This document shows, piece after piece, positions 1-9,627 of a stretch of DNA of 51,395 nucleotides. Source of the stretch: an uncultured Trichococcus sp. (GTDB lineage: Bacteria > Bacillota > Bacilli > Lactobacillales > Aerococcaceae). The position numbers and the translations under genes were made by a program. Position 1 is the first letter of the stretch, and every line of letters starts with the position of its first letter. The stretch covers positions 1 through 51,395 of the forward strand of contig NZ_OY760501.1 of NCBI RefSeq assembly GCF_963663645.1, read 5' to 3'. The notes beneath the pieces were generated by a model. It did not search any database. It saw nothing but the letters and a program-made list of their open reading frames with translations, and was not told where the DNA came from.

Positions 1-213
1 ACTTTCAGAATACGCTGAGGATAAGGCTGATTCTGAATAAAATTTCTCGGTTTCTTTACTTTCTTTCGTATCGGTAGCCACTGAAGCGACTGCAACGCTA
101 GATTCGATCGAACTGGACGCCATTATTTCTTCTGTTACTGCTTCTGTTGGTGTACAAGCACTGAGCAACAGCATACTGCTCATAGCCCACAATAACTTTC
201 TTCCTTTTATCAT
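1..213 (-). CDS. Secreted lipoprotein, partial (C-terminus off window)
   Basis: The reading frame is open from an ATG at 211-213 to the window edge, giving 71 residues, and is preceded by a good ribosome binding site (TAAAAGGAGT, minus strand). The N-terminus has basic residues (MIKGRK), a hydrophobic stretch and the lipobox LLSAC with Cys near residue 20. It is therefore expected to be exported, diacylglyceryl-modified and anchored to the outer face of the membrane. What follows is Ser/Thr/Glu/Ala-rich low-complexity linker, common after the lipid anchor of Gram-positive lipoproteins. The functional domain lies outside the window, so no function is assigned. Confidence 0.8.
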   Translation of the reverse strand, partial: MIKGRKLLWAMSSMLLLSACTPTEAVTEEIMASSSIESSVAVASVATDTKESKETEKFYSESALSSAYSES

Positions 214-327
214 GTGATTCACTCCTTTTAAGTTGAAATTAAAAAGAATCCTATATTAATAGGATTCCAGATACGGACGGTATAGAAGAGCTTACTCCCA
301 CAGCATAATATTTAATAAATTCTCGTT

Positions 328-663
328 CTACTCGTCCTGTTTGAAGCGGATTTTTATGGCTTGGATCACTAAGTCGAAGTTTTCGTCGTCAAGACTGGCG
401 AAGGTATCACATATATCGGCTTTGTAGTGCCCATTGTATAGGTTAAACGCCGCCATAACTAATTTGCGTGAACTGCTACTTAAGTCCACTTCTCCGTTTT
501 CCAGGGATTCCGGTTTAATAGAGTGTTCCTTGAAATCATATAGGTGCGTCACTTTTCTGTATAAGTCGTCATTTGATAAGATACGAAATAAGGCCTTACG
601 TTCGACATCAGTTTCAGCGGTCTTGTCCTTGATAAGTAGCTTTGTGTAATTGTCGGTGGACAT
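328..663 (-). CDS. DUF6075-like hypothetical protein
   Basis: The 111-residue product has no membrane segment or signal peptide. The segments ERKALFRILSNDDLY, YDFKEHSIKPESL, SSSRKLVMAAFNLYNGH and the tail IQAIKIRFKQDE resemble the DUF6075 family of small Firmicutes proteins. That match is from memory and unverified. The ATG at 661-663 follows GAGGTAAAACT at suitable spacing. It stands alone on the minus strand between the lipoprotein gene and a terminator-flanked small gene. Function is unknown. Confidence 0.65.
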   Translation of the reverse strand: MSTDNYTKLLIKDKTAETDVERKALFRILSNDDLYRKVTHLYDFKEHSIKPESLENGEVDLSSSSRKLVMAAFNLYNGHYKADICDTFASLDDENFDLVIQAIKIRFKQDE

Positions 664-832
664 AGTTTTACCTCAATTCCATTCAATTTTTTAAATAAGA
701 AATACTCTTCAAATTGTACAATTATATTTCATTATAACGTATAACTATAGAATTATGGTGGATTTCGAAAATAAACCAGACTTAAAGTTTAATGTATATT
801 GATTAAATTGCATTAGTGTCTCCATTAACAAA

Positions 833-854
833 AAAAGAGGCCTAAGCCTCTTTT
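833..854 (-). terminator. Rho-independent terminator of the 44-residue gene
   Basis: A compact hairpin with stem GAGGC/GCCTC and a four-base loop, extended by A/T pairs, is followed on the minus strand by a run of T. It lies just beyond the stop codon at 858-860. Confidence 0.75.
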
Positions 855-857
855 GTG

Positions 858-992
858 TTAATGATATCGATGTTGATGGTCAGATAGAATTGATCCTGCC
901 TGACTTTTCGTTTTTTTATTAGTACTAGTAGCTAGATCTTTTCCGGCTTTGCTTACTTTACGAGAAATTCGTTTGCAGTCTTTTTTCCCCAT
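858..992 (-). CDS. 44-residue basic protein behind a LexA-box promoter
   Basis: This short gene runs from ATG (990-992) to TAA (858-860). AGGTGA in GAGGTGACCTGATT sits at good spacing before the start, and a terminator hairpin follows the stop. The product is strongly basic and hydrophilic, beginning MGKKDCKRISRKVSKAGKDL, then Ser/Thr/Lys-rich and ending in a His-rich tail (HQHRYH). There is no transmembrane helix or signal peptide. About 125 bases upstream is a good promoter (TTGATT, 17 bp, TATGAT) with a perfect LexA-type palindrome abutting its -35 element. A basic SOS-linked small protein could bind nucleic acid, but this is inference. I do not recognise a family. Confidence 0.7.
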   Translation of the reverse strand: MGKKDCKRISRKVSKAGKDLATSTNKKTKSQAGSILSDHQHRYH

Positions 993-1116
993 AATCAGGT
1001 CACCTCACTTTGCTCTATTTACAGAAGAAAGAGGATAGAATATCAGGAATCACACCAGTTTTTATTTGATAGTCTAAGGCTCCTTTGGATTTGAAAGCCT
1101 TTTCTTATGTGCTTTT

Positions 1117-1157
1117 ATCATATCAAAAACACTTAAACAAATCAAGAACAAACGTTC
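1117..1157 (-). promoter_or_regulatory. Promoter with abutting LexA box upstream of the 44-residue gene
   Basis: Read on the minus strand: GAACGTTTGTTC (1146-1157, a perfect GAACN4GTTC dyad), then TTGATT (-35, 1140-1145), a 17-base spacer and TATGAT (-10, 1117-1122). GAACN4GTTC is the LexA operator core in Bacillales and Lactobacillales. The only downstream gene in this direction is the 44-residue gene, with a leader of about 115 bases. The box also lies just past the LysR fragment and could act as part of a short hairpin, so the regulatory reading is likely but not certain. Confidence 0.6.
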
Positions 1158-1176
1158 TTTTTTGCTAGTACGGTTA

Positions 1177-1431
1177 TTAATTTGCTAGTTGTCGTAATAA
1201 ATCATCAATGTGATCGTTTATGACAACCAAACAATTTTTCAGCAACTGGCCTTTTTTGGTCAACGTCAAATTACCACCCTGGTTCTGGAATAATTTAACT
1301 TCCAAATCCGTTTCGAGATATTGGATATGCTGCGTGACTGCTGGTTTGGACAAGCAAAGTTCTTGAGCAGTCGTTGCATAATCTAAGCAATCAGCTAAAA
1401 CCAGGAAAGTTTGGTAATGATAATCAATCAT
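1177..1431 (-). CDS. Truncated LysR-type regulator (HTH domain only)
   Basis: The 84 residues match the N-terminal winged helix-turn-helix and linker start of LysR regulators: YHYQTFLVLADCLDYATTA, then LSKPAVTQHIQYLE (recognition helix) and LFQNQGGNLTLTKKG (wing). Full LysR proteins are about 290-300 residues with a periplasmic-binding-like effector domain, which is absent here. No continuation is visible in any frame downstream before the LexA box, so this is a deletion remnant or an autonomous DNA-binding fragment. It could still bind DNA but could not sense a ligand in the usual way. Confidence 0.7.
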   Translation of the reverse strand: MIDYHYQTFLVLADCLDYATTAQELCLSKPAVTQHIQYLETDLEVKLFQNQGGNLTLTKKGQLLKNCLVVINDHIDDLLRQLAN

Positions 1432-1580
1432 GAAATCACCCTTTCGTTTCTTATTGATGACTTACCGGCAAACCAAATCTGAAATCGCCTCAAAATGCGT
1501 TATTTCGGAAGTGTTTTTACTGAATAGAGGGATAAAGCGTCCTCAAAACACCCTTTTGTCTGAATCAATGGAAATATTTC

Positions 1581-2192
1581 TTACTTTACTTTACCTAAAG
1601 TCAAATAGTAAAGATAAAAGCGCGCGAAAACATCGGAAAGGCTGGCACCTTCCAAATCCATCTCTTTCATGAAATCAGACAATTCTTCTTTACTGACGAT
1701 CAGATTAGCCAGTTTATAATAATCCCCCAAAGGATAGACATAAATGATGTTTTCCGGTGTCTTCCGTCCGAAGGGATGAAAGAGATTCTTAATCGCGGTT
1801 TGGTAGAAGGGATTGTTCTTCCCGGTGCTGAAATTTCTTGCAGCCATTTCCTTGAAATCCGCTAAATGGATCGGAATACTGGCATTTTTCCTGAAAAGAA
1901 AAAGATCTCCAGACCCGCTCACCATAGCTTTCTCCAACAGATCTTTTATGGCTGCCTGGTAGCCTGCTTGATAGTCGTAGGTTGTCTGTTCGGTGGATTC
2001 GGTGCTTGCAGCTGTTTCTTTTTTCCTTGTGATAAATTCATCGAGGTCGGATTGCGCCACCTGATAGCCTTCTTTCCGAGTCTTTTGTACAGCTGGCAAG
2101 TCTCCTTGACGAATCCAACGCAATACAACTTGTCTAGAACTCGTAAGGCCTTCTTTTTCTAGGATGTGGAGCACTTCGGAAACGTTTAACAT
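1581..2192 (-). CDS. Plasmid-type HTH DNA-binding protein
   Basis: This is a 203-residue protein. Residues 1-55 look like an excisionase/MerR-like helix-turn-helix (LNVSEVLHILEKEGL, SSRQVVLRWIRQGDLPAV, GYQVAQSDLDEFI). A short Thr/Glu linker and a helical C-terminal domain without recognised family follow. The ATG (2190-2192) has a G-rich ribosome binding site. A 17-bp inverted repeat lies immediately upstream and a related repeat overlaps the stop codon. These are plausible autoregulatory or partition-type binding sites. The arrangement is reminiscent of plasmid maintenance or copy-control regulators, but nothing in the sequence identifies the role. Confidence 0.6.
   Translation of the reverse strand: MLNVSEVLHILEKEGLTSSRQVVLRWIRQGDLPAVQKTRKEGYQVAQSDLDEFITRKKETAASTESTEQTTYDYQAGYQAAIKDLLEKAMVSGSGDLFLFRKNASIPIHLADFKEMAARNFSTGKNNPFYQTAIKNLFHPFGRKTPENIIYVYPLGDYYKLANLIVSKEELSDFMKEMDLEGASLSDVFARFYLYYLTLGKVK
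1584..1620 (+). repeat. Related repeat overlapping the end of the HTH gene (copy 2)
   Basis: It shares CTTTACTTTAC at 1584-1594 and AGTAAAGATAAAAG at 1607-1620 with copy 1, in the same order and orientation. It covers the last codons and stop region of the HTH gene. The CTTTACTTTAC core recurs at 29493. Confidence 0.5.
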
Positions 2193-2205
2193 GTGGCCCC
2201 CCTTA

Positions 2206-2248
2206 TTTATCTTTACTTTACTTAATTTTATAGTAATGTAAAGATAAA
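2206..2248 (+). repeat. 17-bp inverted repeat upstream of HTH gene (putative operator, copy 1)
   Basis: Arms 2206-2222 (TTTATCTTTACTTTACT) and 2232-2248 differ at one position and are separated by nine A/T bases. The repeat begins 14 bases before the HTH start codon, where a repressor would block transcription or initiation. Confidence 0.6.
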
Positions 2249-2575
2249 AGGAAGACAGAAGACTTCTGAAGTCATTAATTAGTTGTTTCGCTTGATGGTT
2301 GTTTACTCCAATTTCACACTTGAAAAATATATCATTGGTAATAAAGCATTTAGTTGAATCATTACTGAGTTACATTACAGAGTTAAAAAGAGTACAAGTG
2401 ATAGAAATTGAAGTTATCAACGGTTTCGGCTTTGCGATAGAAGAATAAAGTAGAAGTTGGATAAACGCTATACTACTCAAATGTTTAGTATTTCTCTGTG
2501 ATATACTTTAGTAAAGGAGATTTAAGGTTTTTTAATAGTGTAGTTTTATCGATTATGATTAATATGGAGGATTTT

Positions 2576-5500
2576 ATGAAAGAGAAAATTGTTAATACGT
2601 TTGATGATCTGATACAGCAAATTAATCAAACCGCCGGAGATATTCAGCGTGAGAGAGGAACTTTATTTGAGAAATTAGTTTTAGCTTACTTAAAAAATGA
2701 GCCAACATATCAAAGATTATATAAAAATGTGTGGAAATTGAATGATGTACCTACAGAGTATGCTATCCCTAAAAAAGATACAGGGGTTGACTTAGTTGCT
2801 GAGCAGTTTAATGGTGACTTAGTTGCTGTACAAGCAAAGTTTTATGAAAATAAAGTTGGAAAAGCTGAGATTAATTCTTTTGTTGCTGAATTAGGTAAGA
2901 GTTATTATCAACGAGGTTTAATTGTGTCCACAGTGGATGATTGGAATAAAAATGCTCTGGATACAATAGAACACAATCAAAAAGGTATTGAATTAATAGG
3001 TTTGTCAGATTTACGTAATTCCCAAATTGATTGGACAAAATTTAGTTTTGAAAGACCAGAAGTTGTTTCAATTAAATCACCTAAAAAGTTGCGTCCGTAC
3101 CAAGAATTAGCGTTAGAGCGCGCAGTAGAGCATTTCGATCTAAATGATCGTGGACAGTTAATAATGGCACCAGGTACTGGAAAAACATTTACAAGTTTAA
3201 AGATAGCTGAGACTCTTTCTAAAAAACAAAGTGGACAATTTAAAGTTCTCTATCTTGTGCCAAGTATTCAGCTTCTAACTCAAACATTAAGAGGATGGAA
3301 TAATGATACCGAATTGAAAATCACAAGTATGGCGGTTACCTCGGACCGTGACGCCTCCCGGGGAGAGGATGGAACCGAGGATATTAAAGCTAGCGATATT
3401 GGCTATCCAGCGACAACCTCAAAAGAAAAGCTGCTCAAAAACTGGGAAGATGTGAAAAAGACACAACAAACCGCAGATATGGTTGTTGTGTTTAGTACGT
3501 ATCAAAGTATTGATGTTATTGGCAGTGCCCAAAAAGAAGGATTTCCAGAGTTTGATTTAATCATTTCTGATGAAGCTCATAGAACCACAGGAGCACATGA
3601 ATCAAGTAAAGAAGCTAGTATCTTCTCCCGGGTTCATAGCAACACTTATGTTCAAGGTCGAAAGAGAATCTATCAAACTGCCACACCAAAAATTTATGGT
3701 GAAAGTGCCAAAAAGAATGCTAAAGAGAAAAGTATATTAATATCTTCAATGGATGATGAAAGTAAGTATGGGGAAGTTTTCTATCGTATGGGCTTTGGAC
3801 AAGCGGTATCTCATGGGAATTTGACTGATTATAAAGTTATGGTACTTGCAGTAGACGAAACGGCAATTCAAAAAGATATGCAGCGAACTTTGGCAGATCA
3901 AGAGAATGGTTTGAATATAGACGATGTGGGTCGGATCGTTGGTATCTGGAACGGTATGATGAGAAGAAATGGTTACAAGAACCCTGTCAAAAACTCTCCT
4001 TATGATGGTGCACCATTGGAGCGAGCAATTGCCTTTACAAGAACGATTGCTGACTCTAAAAAAGTATCACAGCAATTTGAAGAAGTCGTTAATGATTACA
4101 TTGGCTCAGAATTAGAAGAAGAATCTATTCATTTATCAATGCGCCACGCAGACGGTACTATGAATGCTTTGCAAAAAGGTGAAATCTTAGATTGGCTAGC
4201 TAACCCTGAAAAACCATCGGATGAGGCAAGAATCGTATCAAATGTGAGGTTTTTAACGGAAGGTATTGATGTTCCAACACTAGACGCAGTTATCTTTTTA
4301 GCACCTAAAAAGTCCCAAGTGGATATCGTTCAGGCTGTTGGGCGTATTATGCGTAAAGCAGAAGGCAAAGATTACGGCTATATTATTCTTCCTATTGTAA
4401 TACCAGCAGATGAGACGCCAGAGACAATTTTAGATAATAATAAAAACTATGAAGTTGTTTGGCAAGTAATCAATGCATTGCGTTCTGTAGATGAACGTTT
4501 TGAAGCAATGGTAGATAAGTTGAATATCGCAAAACCTAAGCAATTGAAAGTTATCGGTGTGGGTAGTGCACCGGCTAAAGGGAATGACTTGATCAATGAA
4601 GATCCAGATAACACAAATACCCAAACCAAATTAGATCTTGAATGGGATAAATTTGAAGGTGCAATTTTTGGGAAAATTGTACAAAAAGTTGGGGATCGTA
4701 AATACCTTGAGAATTGGTCAGAAGATGTTGCTAAAATTGCTCAACGTCAAATTAATTGGATTAAGAACAAATTAAAAGACAAGAAAGATCCTATCACGGT
4801 TGAATTTAAGAAGTTTATTTCTTCTTTACAGCATAATATCAATGATAGTATTGATGAAAATCAGGCTGTTGAAATGTTATCACAGCATTTGATCACTAAG
4901 CCAATTTTTGAAGCCTTATTTGATGAGTATAGCTTTGTAAATAATAATCCTGTTTCACTAGCTATGGAAAATATTATAAAAGAGTTAGAAAAAGCAGGGT
5001 TTGTAAAAGAGCAAGAAAATCTTGAACCTTTGTATGAATCAGTAAAAATGCGTGCTGAAGGTGTTGAGAAGTCTGAGGATAAACAAAAAATTATAACTAC
5101 ATTATATGAAAAATTCTTTAAGACAGCATTTGAAAAAACTTCAAAAAAAATGGGTATAGTATTTACACCTATTGAAGTGGTAGATTTCATTATCAAATCG
5201 GTAGATGATGTATTAAAAAAATATTTTGGAAAATCATTAGCAAGTGAAGGAGTCCATATTTTAGATCCCTTTACAGGTACAGGAACCTTTGTTGTTCGTA
5301 CACTAATGTATTTAAAAGGGCAGATGGACAATGGGGAAATTACACTAGCAGATATTACACGAAAATATACACAAGAATTACATGCTAATGAAATTATTTT
5401 GTTAAGTTACTATATTGCAGCAATTAACATTGAATCAACTTTTGATGAAATTAATGGAGAAGAACAAGGTTATGTGCCTTTTGAAGGTATTGTTTTGACT

Positions 5501-7321
5501 GATACATTTGAGAGTACAGAAAATGAAGATACGTTAGATGATAAATATTTTGTGACAAATGATGAGAGATTAAAAAGACAAAAAGAAGTACCGATTACAG
5601 CTATTATAGGAAATCCGCCTTATTCTAGTGGACAAGAAAGCGAAAACGACAATAATCAAAACATTGAATATGAAAAACTATTTGAATCAGTTTCGAAAAC
5701 ATATGTTGAGCAATCTAAAAATCGTATAACTAAAGACACTAAAATGATGAGTATGTATGATAGTTATATTTTAGCTTTTAGATGGGCATCAGATCGAATA
5801 AAAGAAAAGGGAGTAGTTTCTTTTATAAGTAATGGATCATTTATTGATGCTGTAGCTTCAGATGGTTTTAGACATTGTTTATATAAAGAATATAATCATA
5901 TTTATGTTTTAAATTTAAGAGGTGATCAGAGAACACAGGGAGAATTGTCACGACGTGAAGGCGGAAAAATATTTGGTTCAGGTAGTCGAAACACTATAGC
6001 TGTGACCGTCCTTGTAAAAGATGGTAGTGAAAAAACACGAACTTCACTACTGTGATATCGGTGATTACCTTAGCAGAAATGATAAGTTAAACAAAGTGAA
6101 AAATAATAAATCTATTTTTGGCTTTGAATGGGAGCTAATAGAACCAGATCATTTTGATGATTGGATAAATCAAAAAGATGTAAATTATAACTCCTATAGA
6201 GCATTAGCAGATGAACCTGATTCGTATTTTTACTATAAAAGATAGTGGTATAGCGACACATCGAGATATCTGGGTAAATAATTTTTCAAAAAATATTATA
6301 GAGAAAAATGTAAAATATATGATTGCAACTTATAATCATGATGTAGAGAAATTAAGCAAAATCGACGAAAAGTTAACACATAAAACGATAGAACCATATA
6401 TTACTCTTGATGATTCCAAAATATCTTGGTCAGTAGATATGAAAAGAAAAGCAGCTAGATTGGAAAAAATTGAATATGATAAAAATTCGATAGTACCTAT
6501 CATGTATCGTCCATTTGTAAAAAAATATGTATATAGAAATAGTGATCTTAACTATACGACTTATAAAAGCTTTAAAACTTTACCAGATTCTGCGTATAAA
6601 AATAATTTTATTAATATTGCGGGAATTTCATCAAAAGATGATTTTTCATTGCTAATGACAGATACAGTAAATGACTATATGATTTTTACAAATTCTAGAA
6701 ATTTTCCAAGATACATGTATGAGTCTGATAACTTGTTTAATGAAAAGATTGATAATATTGCTTCTGATGAAGATTTTTATTTTATTTATGGAGTATTACA
6801 TTCAAGTAGTTATAGAGAAAAATATGAAAATGACTTAAAAAAAGGTTTACCTAGGATACCTAAGGTTAAGAATAGGGAAAAGTATATTGAAATCGGTAGA
6901 AAACTAGCCAATCTACATCTTGATTACGAAAAGGCTCCATTTTGGGAGTCAGTAAAGGTTAATGTAAATGATGAAGTTAATCCAAACTATAAGGTTACTC
7001 AGATGAAACATCCTAAAATAATAAACAGAGAGGGAAAAAAAAGTAAATGATTTAACAAGAATCATTTACAATTCTGATATTGAGTTGTCGAATATCCCAA
7101 TTGAAGCATATAGTTACCAAGTGAATGGTAAATCAGCTATCGGTTGGATTATAGATCAATATCAGATAAAGAAAGATAACAAGACCGGTATAGTTAATGA
7201 TCCAAATGAATTTAGTGATGATCGAAAGTATATCTTAAATCTACTATTATCAATCATCACAGTAAGTATGAAAACTTTAGAATTAATTGAAGAATTACCT
7301 AAATTTGAAGTAATTGACTAG
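2576..7321 (+). pseudogene. Type ISP (LlaGI/LlaBIII-like) restriction-modification-helicase enzyme, frameshifted three times
   Basis: With three single-base corrections the frame gives about 1580 residues, the size of single-polypeptide type ISP enzymes, which cut, translocate and methylate DNA from one chain. In order: Mrr-like nuclease (Asp72 in GVDLVAEQ, then QAK at 86-88), SF2 helicase (APGTGKT about 198, DEAH about 330, conserved GRIMRKA), coupler, adenine-N6 methyltransferase (DPFTGTGTFV about 895, NPPY about 1011), then the target recognition region. The breaks fall after A6 (6030-6035), within T5 (6227-6231) and at A8 (7035-7042). Each is cured by removing one base. Nuclease, motor and methyltransferase motifs lie upstream of the first break; only the recognition part is lost. 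I chose ATG 2576 because GGAGG precedes it by five bases. An extended -10 (TGATATACT) lies at 2499-2507. Real inactivation or sequencing error cannot be told apart here. Confidence 0.85.
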
Positions 7322-7535
7322 TCTATTTTATGGTGTTAATTGGTATCAAATTCGTCCATATAAATGAATTTATATCAGCCTATCTGTAATCAAAGGCGGT
7401 GCAAACAGAGAATCAAAAAAATAAATATTAGAAATAATCAAGAATAAAAAAGGTGGCGGAAGACCCAAACTGTATTTTTTCTCTACAATCTTCTGCATGT
7501 GTATCTTGAAAAACACAATGGATCCCTGATTGTAC

Positions 7536-7577
7536 AGTGTCCAGAAAATGGTTCATTTCTGGACACTCCTTTTTTTT
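7536..7577 (+). terminator. Strong terminator after the type ISP gene
   Basis: A perfect 12-bp stem (AGTGTCCAGAAA pairing with 7556-7567) with an eight-base loop is followed by CC and a T run. It lies in the 375-base gap between the restriction gene and the resolvase. Confidence 0.8.
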
Positions 7578-7696
7578 AACTATTTTTCTCTAAAAGGGTT
7601 GAAATATGTGTACATAAACCCGTCACAAATTCTATGTCCAATTAATCGCCATGGATAAAGTTATGGTACAATTAAATAAAAAAAGAAGGTGATTTT
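7578..7696 (+). promoter_or_regulatory. Resolvase promoter and possible res site
   Basis: An extended -10 (TGGTACAAT) lies just upstream of the resolvase ribosome binding site AAGAAGGTGA. The preceding 60 bases contain imperfect dyads (for example ATGTCCA paired with TGGATA about 11 bases apart) of the kind found in resolvase sites. No -35 is clear. The res assignment is inference from position. Confidence 0.35.
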
Positions 7697-8275
7697 TTGA
7701 AAATTGGATACGCACGTGTTTCTACTGGATTACAGAATTTGGATCTCCAGGAAGATAGTCTGGAAAAATTTGGCTGTGAGAAAGTTTTTACAGATCACAT
7801 GAGTGGTGCAAAGAGCAATCGCCCAGGATTAGAAACAGCGATTGAATTTGTTCGTTCAGGGGATACACTCGTTGTTTGGCGATTAGATCGGCTTGGGCGG
7901 AATATGGAAGACTTGATTACGATCGTCAATCGTTTGAATAATCGTGGCGTAAGTTTTCACAGCTTACAAGAGAATATCACGATGGATAAATCAAGTTCGA
8001 CTGGTCAATTAATGTTCCATCTGTTTGCAGCGTTTGCGGAATTTGAGCGGAATCTAATTCTGGAACGATCTGCAGCCGGACGTGCAGCTGCACGCGCAAG
8101 AGGTAGATTTGGTGGACGCCCCGAAAAGTTAAGCAAAAGTGACTTGGAACTTATGAAGACGTTGATCGATAATGGAACACCTATTAAAACGATTGCCGAA
8201 AGATGGAATGTTTCCCGTACAACCATTTATCGTTATCTCAATAAAATAGAGGAAATGAATACGGAACAAGTGTGA
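7697..8275 (+). CDS. Serine recombinase, resolvase/invertase family
   Basis: The 192 residues form a canonical small serine recombinase. The N-terminal catalytic domain has YARVST with nucleophile Ser9 and VWRLDRLGRN with the catalytic arginines. A long E helix (FAAFAEFERNLILERSAAGR) and a C-terminal helix-turn-helix (TIAERWNVSRTTIYRYL) complete it. Such enzymes resolve Tn3-type cointegrates, resolve plasmid multimers or invert DNA. No Tn3 transposase is nearby, so plasmid multimer resolution or a transposon remnant is most likely. The TTG start is chosen from the ribosome binding site AAGAAGGTGA six to ten bases upstream and the family N-terminus MKIGYARVST. Confidence 0.93.
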   Translation: MKIGYARVSTGLQNLDLQEDSLEKFGCEKVFTDHMSGAKSNRPGLETAIEFVRSGDTLVVWRLDRLGRNMEDLITIVNRLNNRGVSFHSLQENITMDKSSSTGQLMFHLFAAFAEFERNLILERSAAGRAAARARGRFGGRPEKLSKSDLELMKTLIDNGTPIKTIAERWNVSRTTIYRYLNKIEEMNTEQV

Positions 8276-8346
8276 GTGATTTGAAGCTTTATTCGCGAAT
8301 CATTGCTCATAACATCAATTGGAATGAAGCCAAAGGAGAGATAAAC

Positions 8347-8559
8347 ATGTCAAAACTAGCGCTAACTGAAATCCAACACCAAAAAATGAAGAAACTACTA
8401 GACGGTACCTATCCGACAGGAAAAATCCTGCTGGTGGACACCAGCGCAATTCCTCCTGAACTAGGAAGAGGAATCATGCGTGTGCAAGATAAGCTTGAAG
8501 AGTTAAGAGAGGCTGTAAGGAATGCGGAGGATATACTAAAAGAAACGGACACTTTCTAA
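8347..8559 (+). CDS. Small hypothetical protein downstream of resolvase
   Basis: The 70-residue product is predicted mostly helical, with a charged C-terminal coiled-coil-like segment (VQDKLEELREAVRNAEDIL). The start ATG 8347 is preceded by AAAGGAGAG at ideal spacing. A GTG at 8272, overlapping the resolvase stop, would extend it by 25 residues but lacks a ribosome binding site. It likely shares the resolvase transcript. I do not recognise a family. Confidence 0.6.
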   Translation: MSKLALTEIQHQKMKKLLDGTYPTGKILLVDTSAIPPELGRGIMRVQDKLEELREAVRNAEDILKETDTF

Positions 8560-8670
8560 CCGATATTCTTGAATTGTTATAGCTAGGTTGGATTGGAAAT
8601 GCTATTAAAACGATGGGATTCTTACAATTGCAAGTTGTATGTGTTAAATTATTTTTGTCTTAAGATAAAT

Positions 8671-8742
8671 AAAAAATCCTCATAAGGCCTGAATATCGGT
8701 GTGCGAACCGAATATATTCTGGCAATTAGTGAGGATTTTTTT
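8671..8742. terminator. Long bidirectional hairpin between 70-residue gene and CBASS effector
   Basis: The outer stem AAAAAATCCTCA/TGAGGATTTTTT is completed by an inner imperfect stem (GCC, GAATAT, CGGT against ACCGAATAT, ATTC, GGC). T runs flank both sides, so it can terminate the resolvase transcript from the left and the CBASS transcript from the right. Confidence 0.7.
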
Positions 8743-8776
8743 AATACATTATTTGAAGCTTTCCGGAGCCATAAAT

Positions 8777-9619
8777 CTAGTCTTGATTTTCATTTTTTAT
8801 AAAACGTCTATACAAACGCTTTGTGATTTTATCCTTGGAAGCGGAGTAAATATAGCGAAGACTAATCCCTGAAATTAATCTTTTCTTATAGAGCAAGGTT
8901 TGAGCATATTGAAATTCCGTAGCCTCGCCACTATTGGAGAGAATTTCTTCAACGTCTTTATTAATTTTGTTAGATTTGGAAATATTTTTTAGCGTGGAAA
9001 TCACTTTTTTTGAAAGGGAAGCATAGGTGATAAAGAAAGTATTCAGGAGATCTGAAAAAGGAAGTTCCATAAAATAAGCAACACTCAAAAATACGGAAAT
9101 TAGTCCAAATATTACCACGTACAAAGTATGGTTAATGTGCTGATCGTATTTTACATTCTCAGTAAAAGCTTTTTGGATTGCTTCCTGTTCGTCGTCTTCA
9201 TTAATGATTAACTCATACCAATCTTTAACACCTCGAGGATTATCATTGCCGTTATTCCTCATTTGAAGAGCAAACCATTCTGGGTAATCCGCTTCTAATT
9301 TTTTAGAAGAGCTGCATACATCCTTTGGGATCGTATCTATCCATCCGTACACATATCGATCAAAGTTATCTTTATACTCTGCTCCCAAAGCAGTGTATTT
9401 TTCTATCTGGAAATCTAAAAAGAATGTAAGGAAAAACCAAATAATGAGCACGAAATCAATTCCAGCGCTTTTTATCCAGAATAATTTTAGTAAGGGAATA
9501 GTGATAAGAACTAACCAATAAAAAAGGTCAATATTATCTGCTTTATTGAGATGGCATCTTGCAGCTGCTTGTACCCGTAAAGCAGCTACTTCATTTTGAC
9601 GATGTTTTACCGTATTCAT
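8777..9619 (-). CDS. S-4TM-type four-helix membrane effector of CBASS
   Basis: The 280-residue protein has four hydrophobic helices in two pairs: about residues 32-50 (FYWLVLITIPLLKLFW), 53-69 (IDFVLIIWFFLTFFLDF), then about 165-185 and 190-207. A soluble charged loop lies between the pairs and a basic C-terminal tail follows. Early residues VAALRVQAAARCHLNKA and the segment EYKDNFDRYVYGW after helix 2 resemble the SMODS-associating 4TM effector family (from memory). In CBASS the cyclic nucleotide would trigger this protein to permeabilise the membrane and abort infection. It follows the E2-like gene by eight bases with AGGAG before the ATG, last in the operon. Family match is inference; membrane topology and context are seen. 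Confidence 0.75.
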   Translation of the reverse strand: MNTVKHRQNEVAALRVQAAARCHLNKADNIDLFYWLVLITIPLLKLFWIKSAGIDFVLIIWFFLTFFLDFQIEKYTALGAEYKDNFDRYVYGWIDTIPKDVCSSSKKLEADYPEWFALQMRNNGNDNPRGVKDWYELIINEDDEQEAIQKAFTENVKYDQHINHTLYVVIFGLISVFLSVAYFMELPFSDLLNTFFITYASLSKKVISTLKNISKSNKINKDVEEILSNSGEATEFQYAQTLLYKKRLISGISLRYIYSASKDKITKRLYRRFIKNENQD

Positions 9620-9627
9620 AGGGTCTC

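Noticed and set aside
2498-2575. Upstream extension of the type ISP frame to 2498
   Set aside because: It runs through the extended -10 element and lacks a ribosome binding site, while ATG 2576 has GGAGG at proper spacing.
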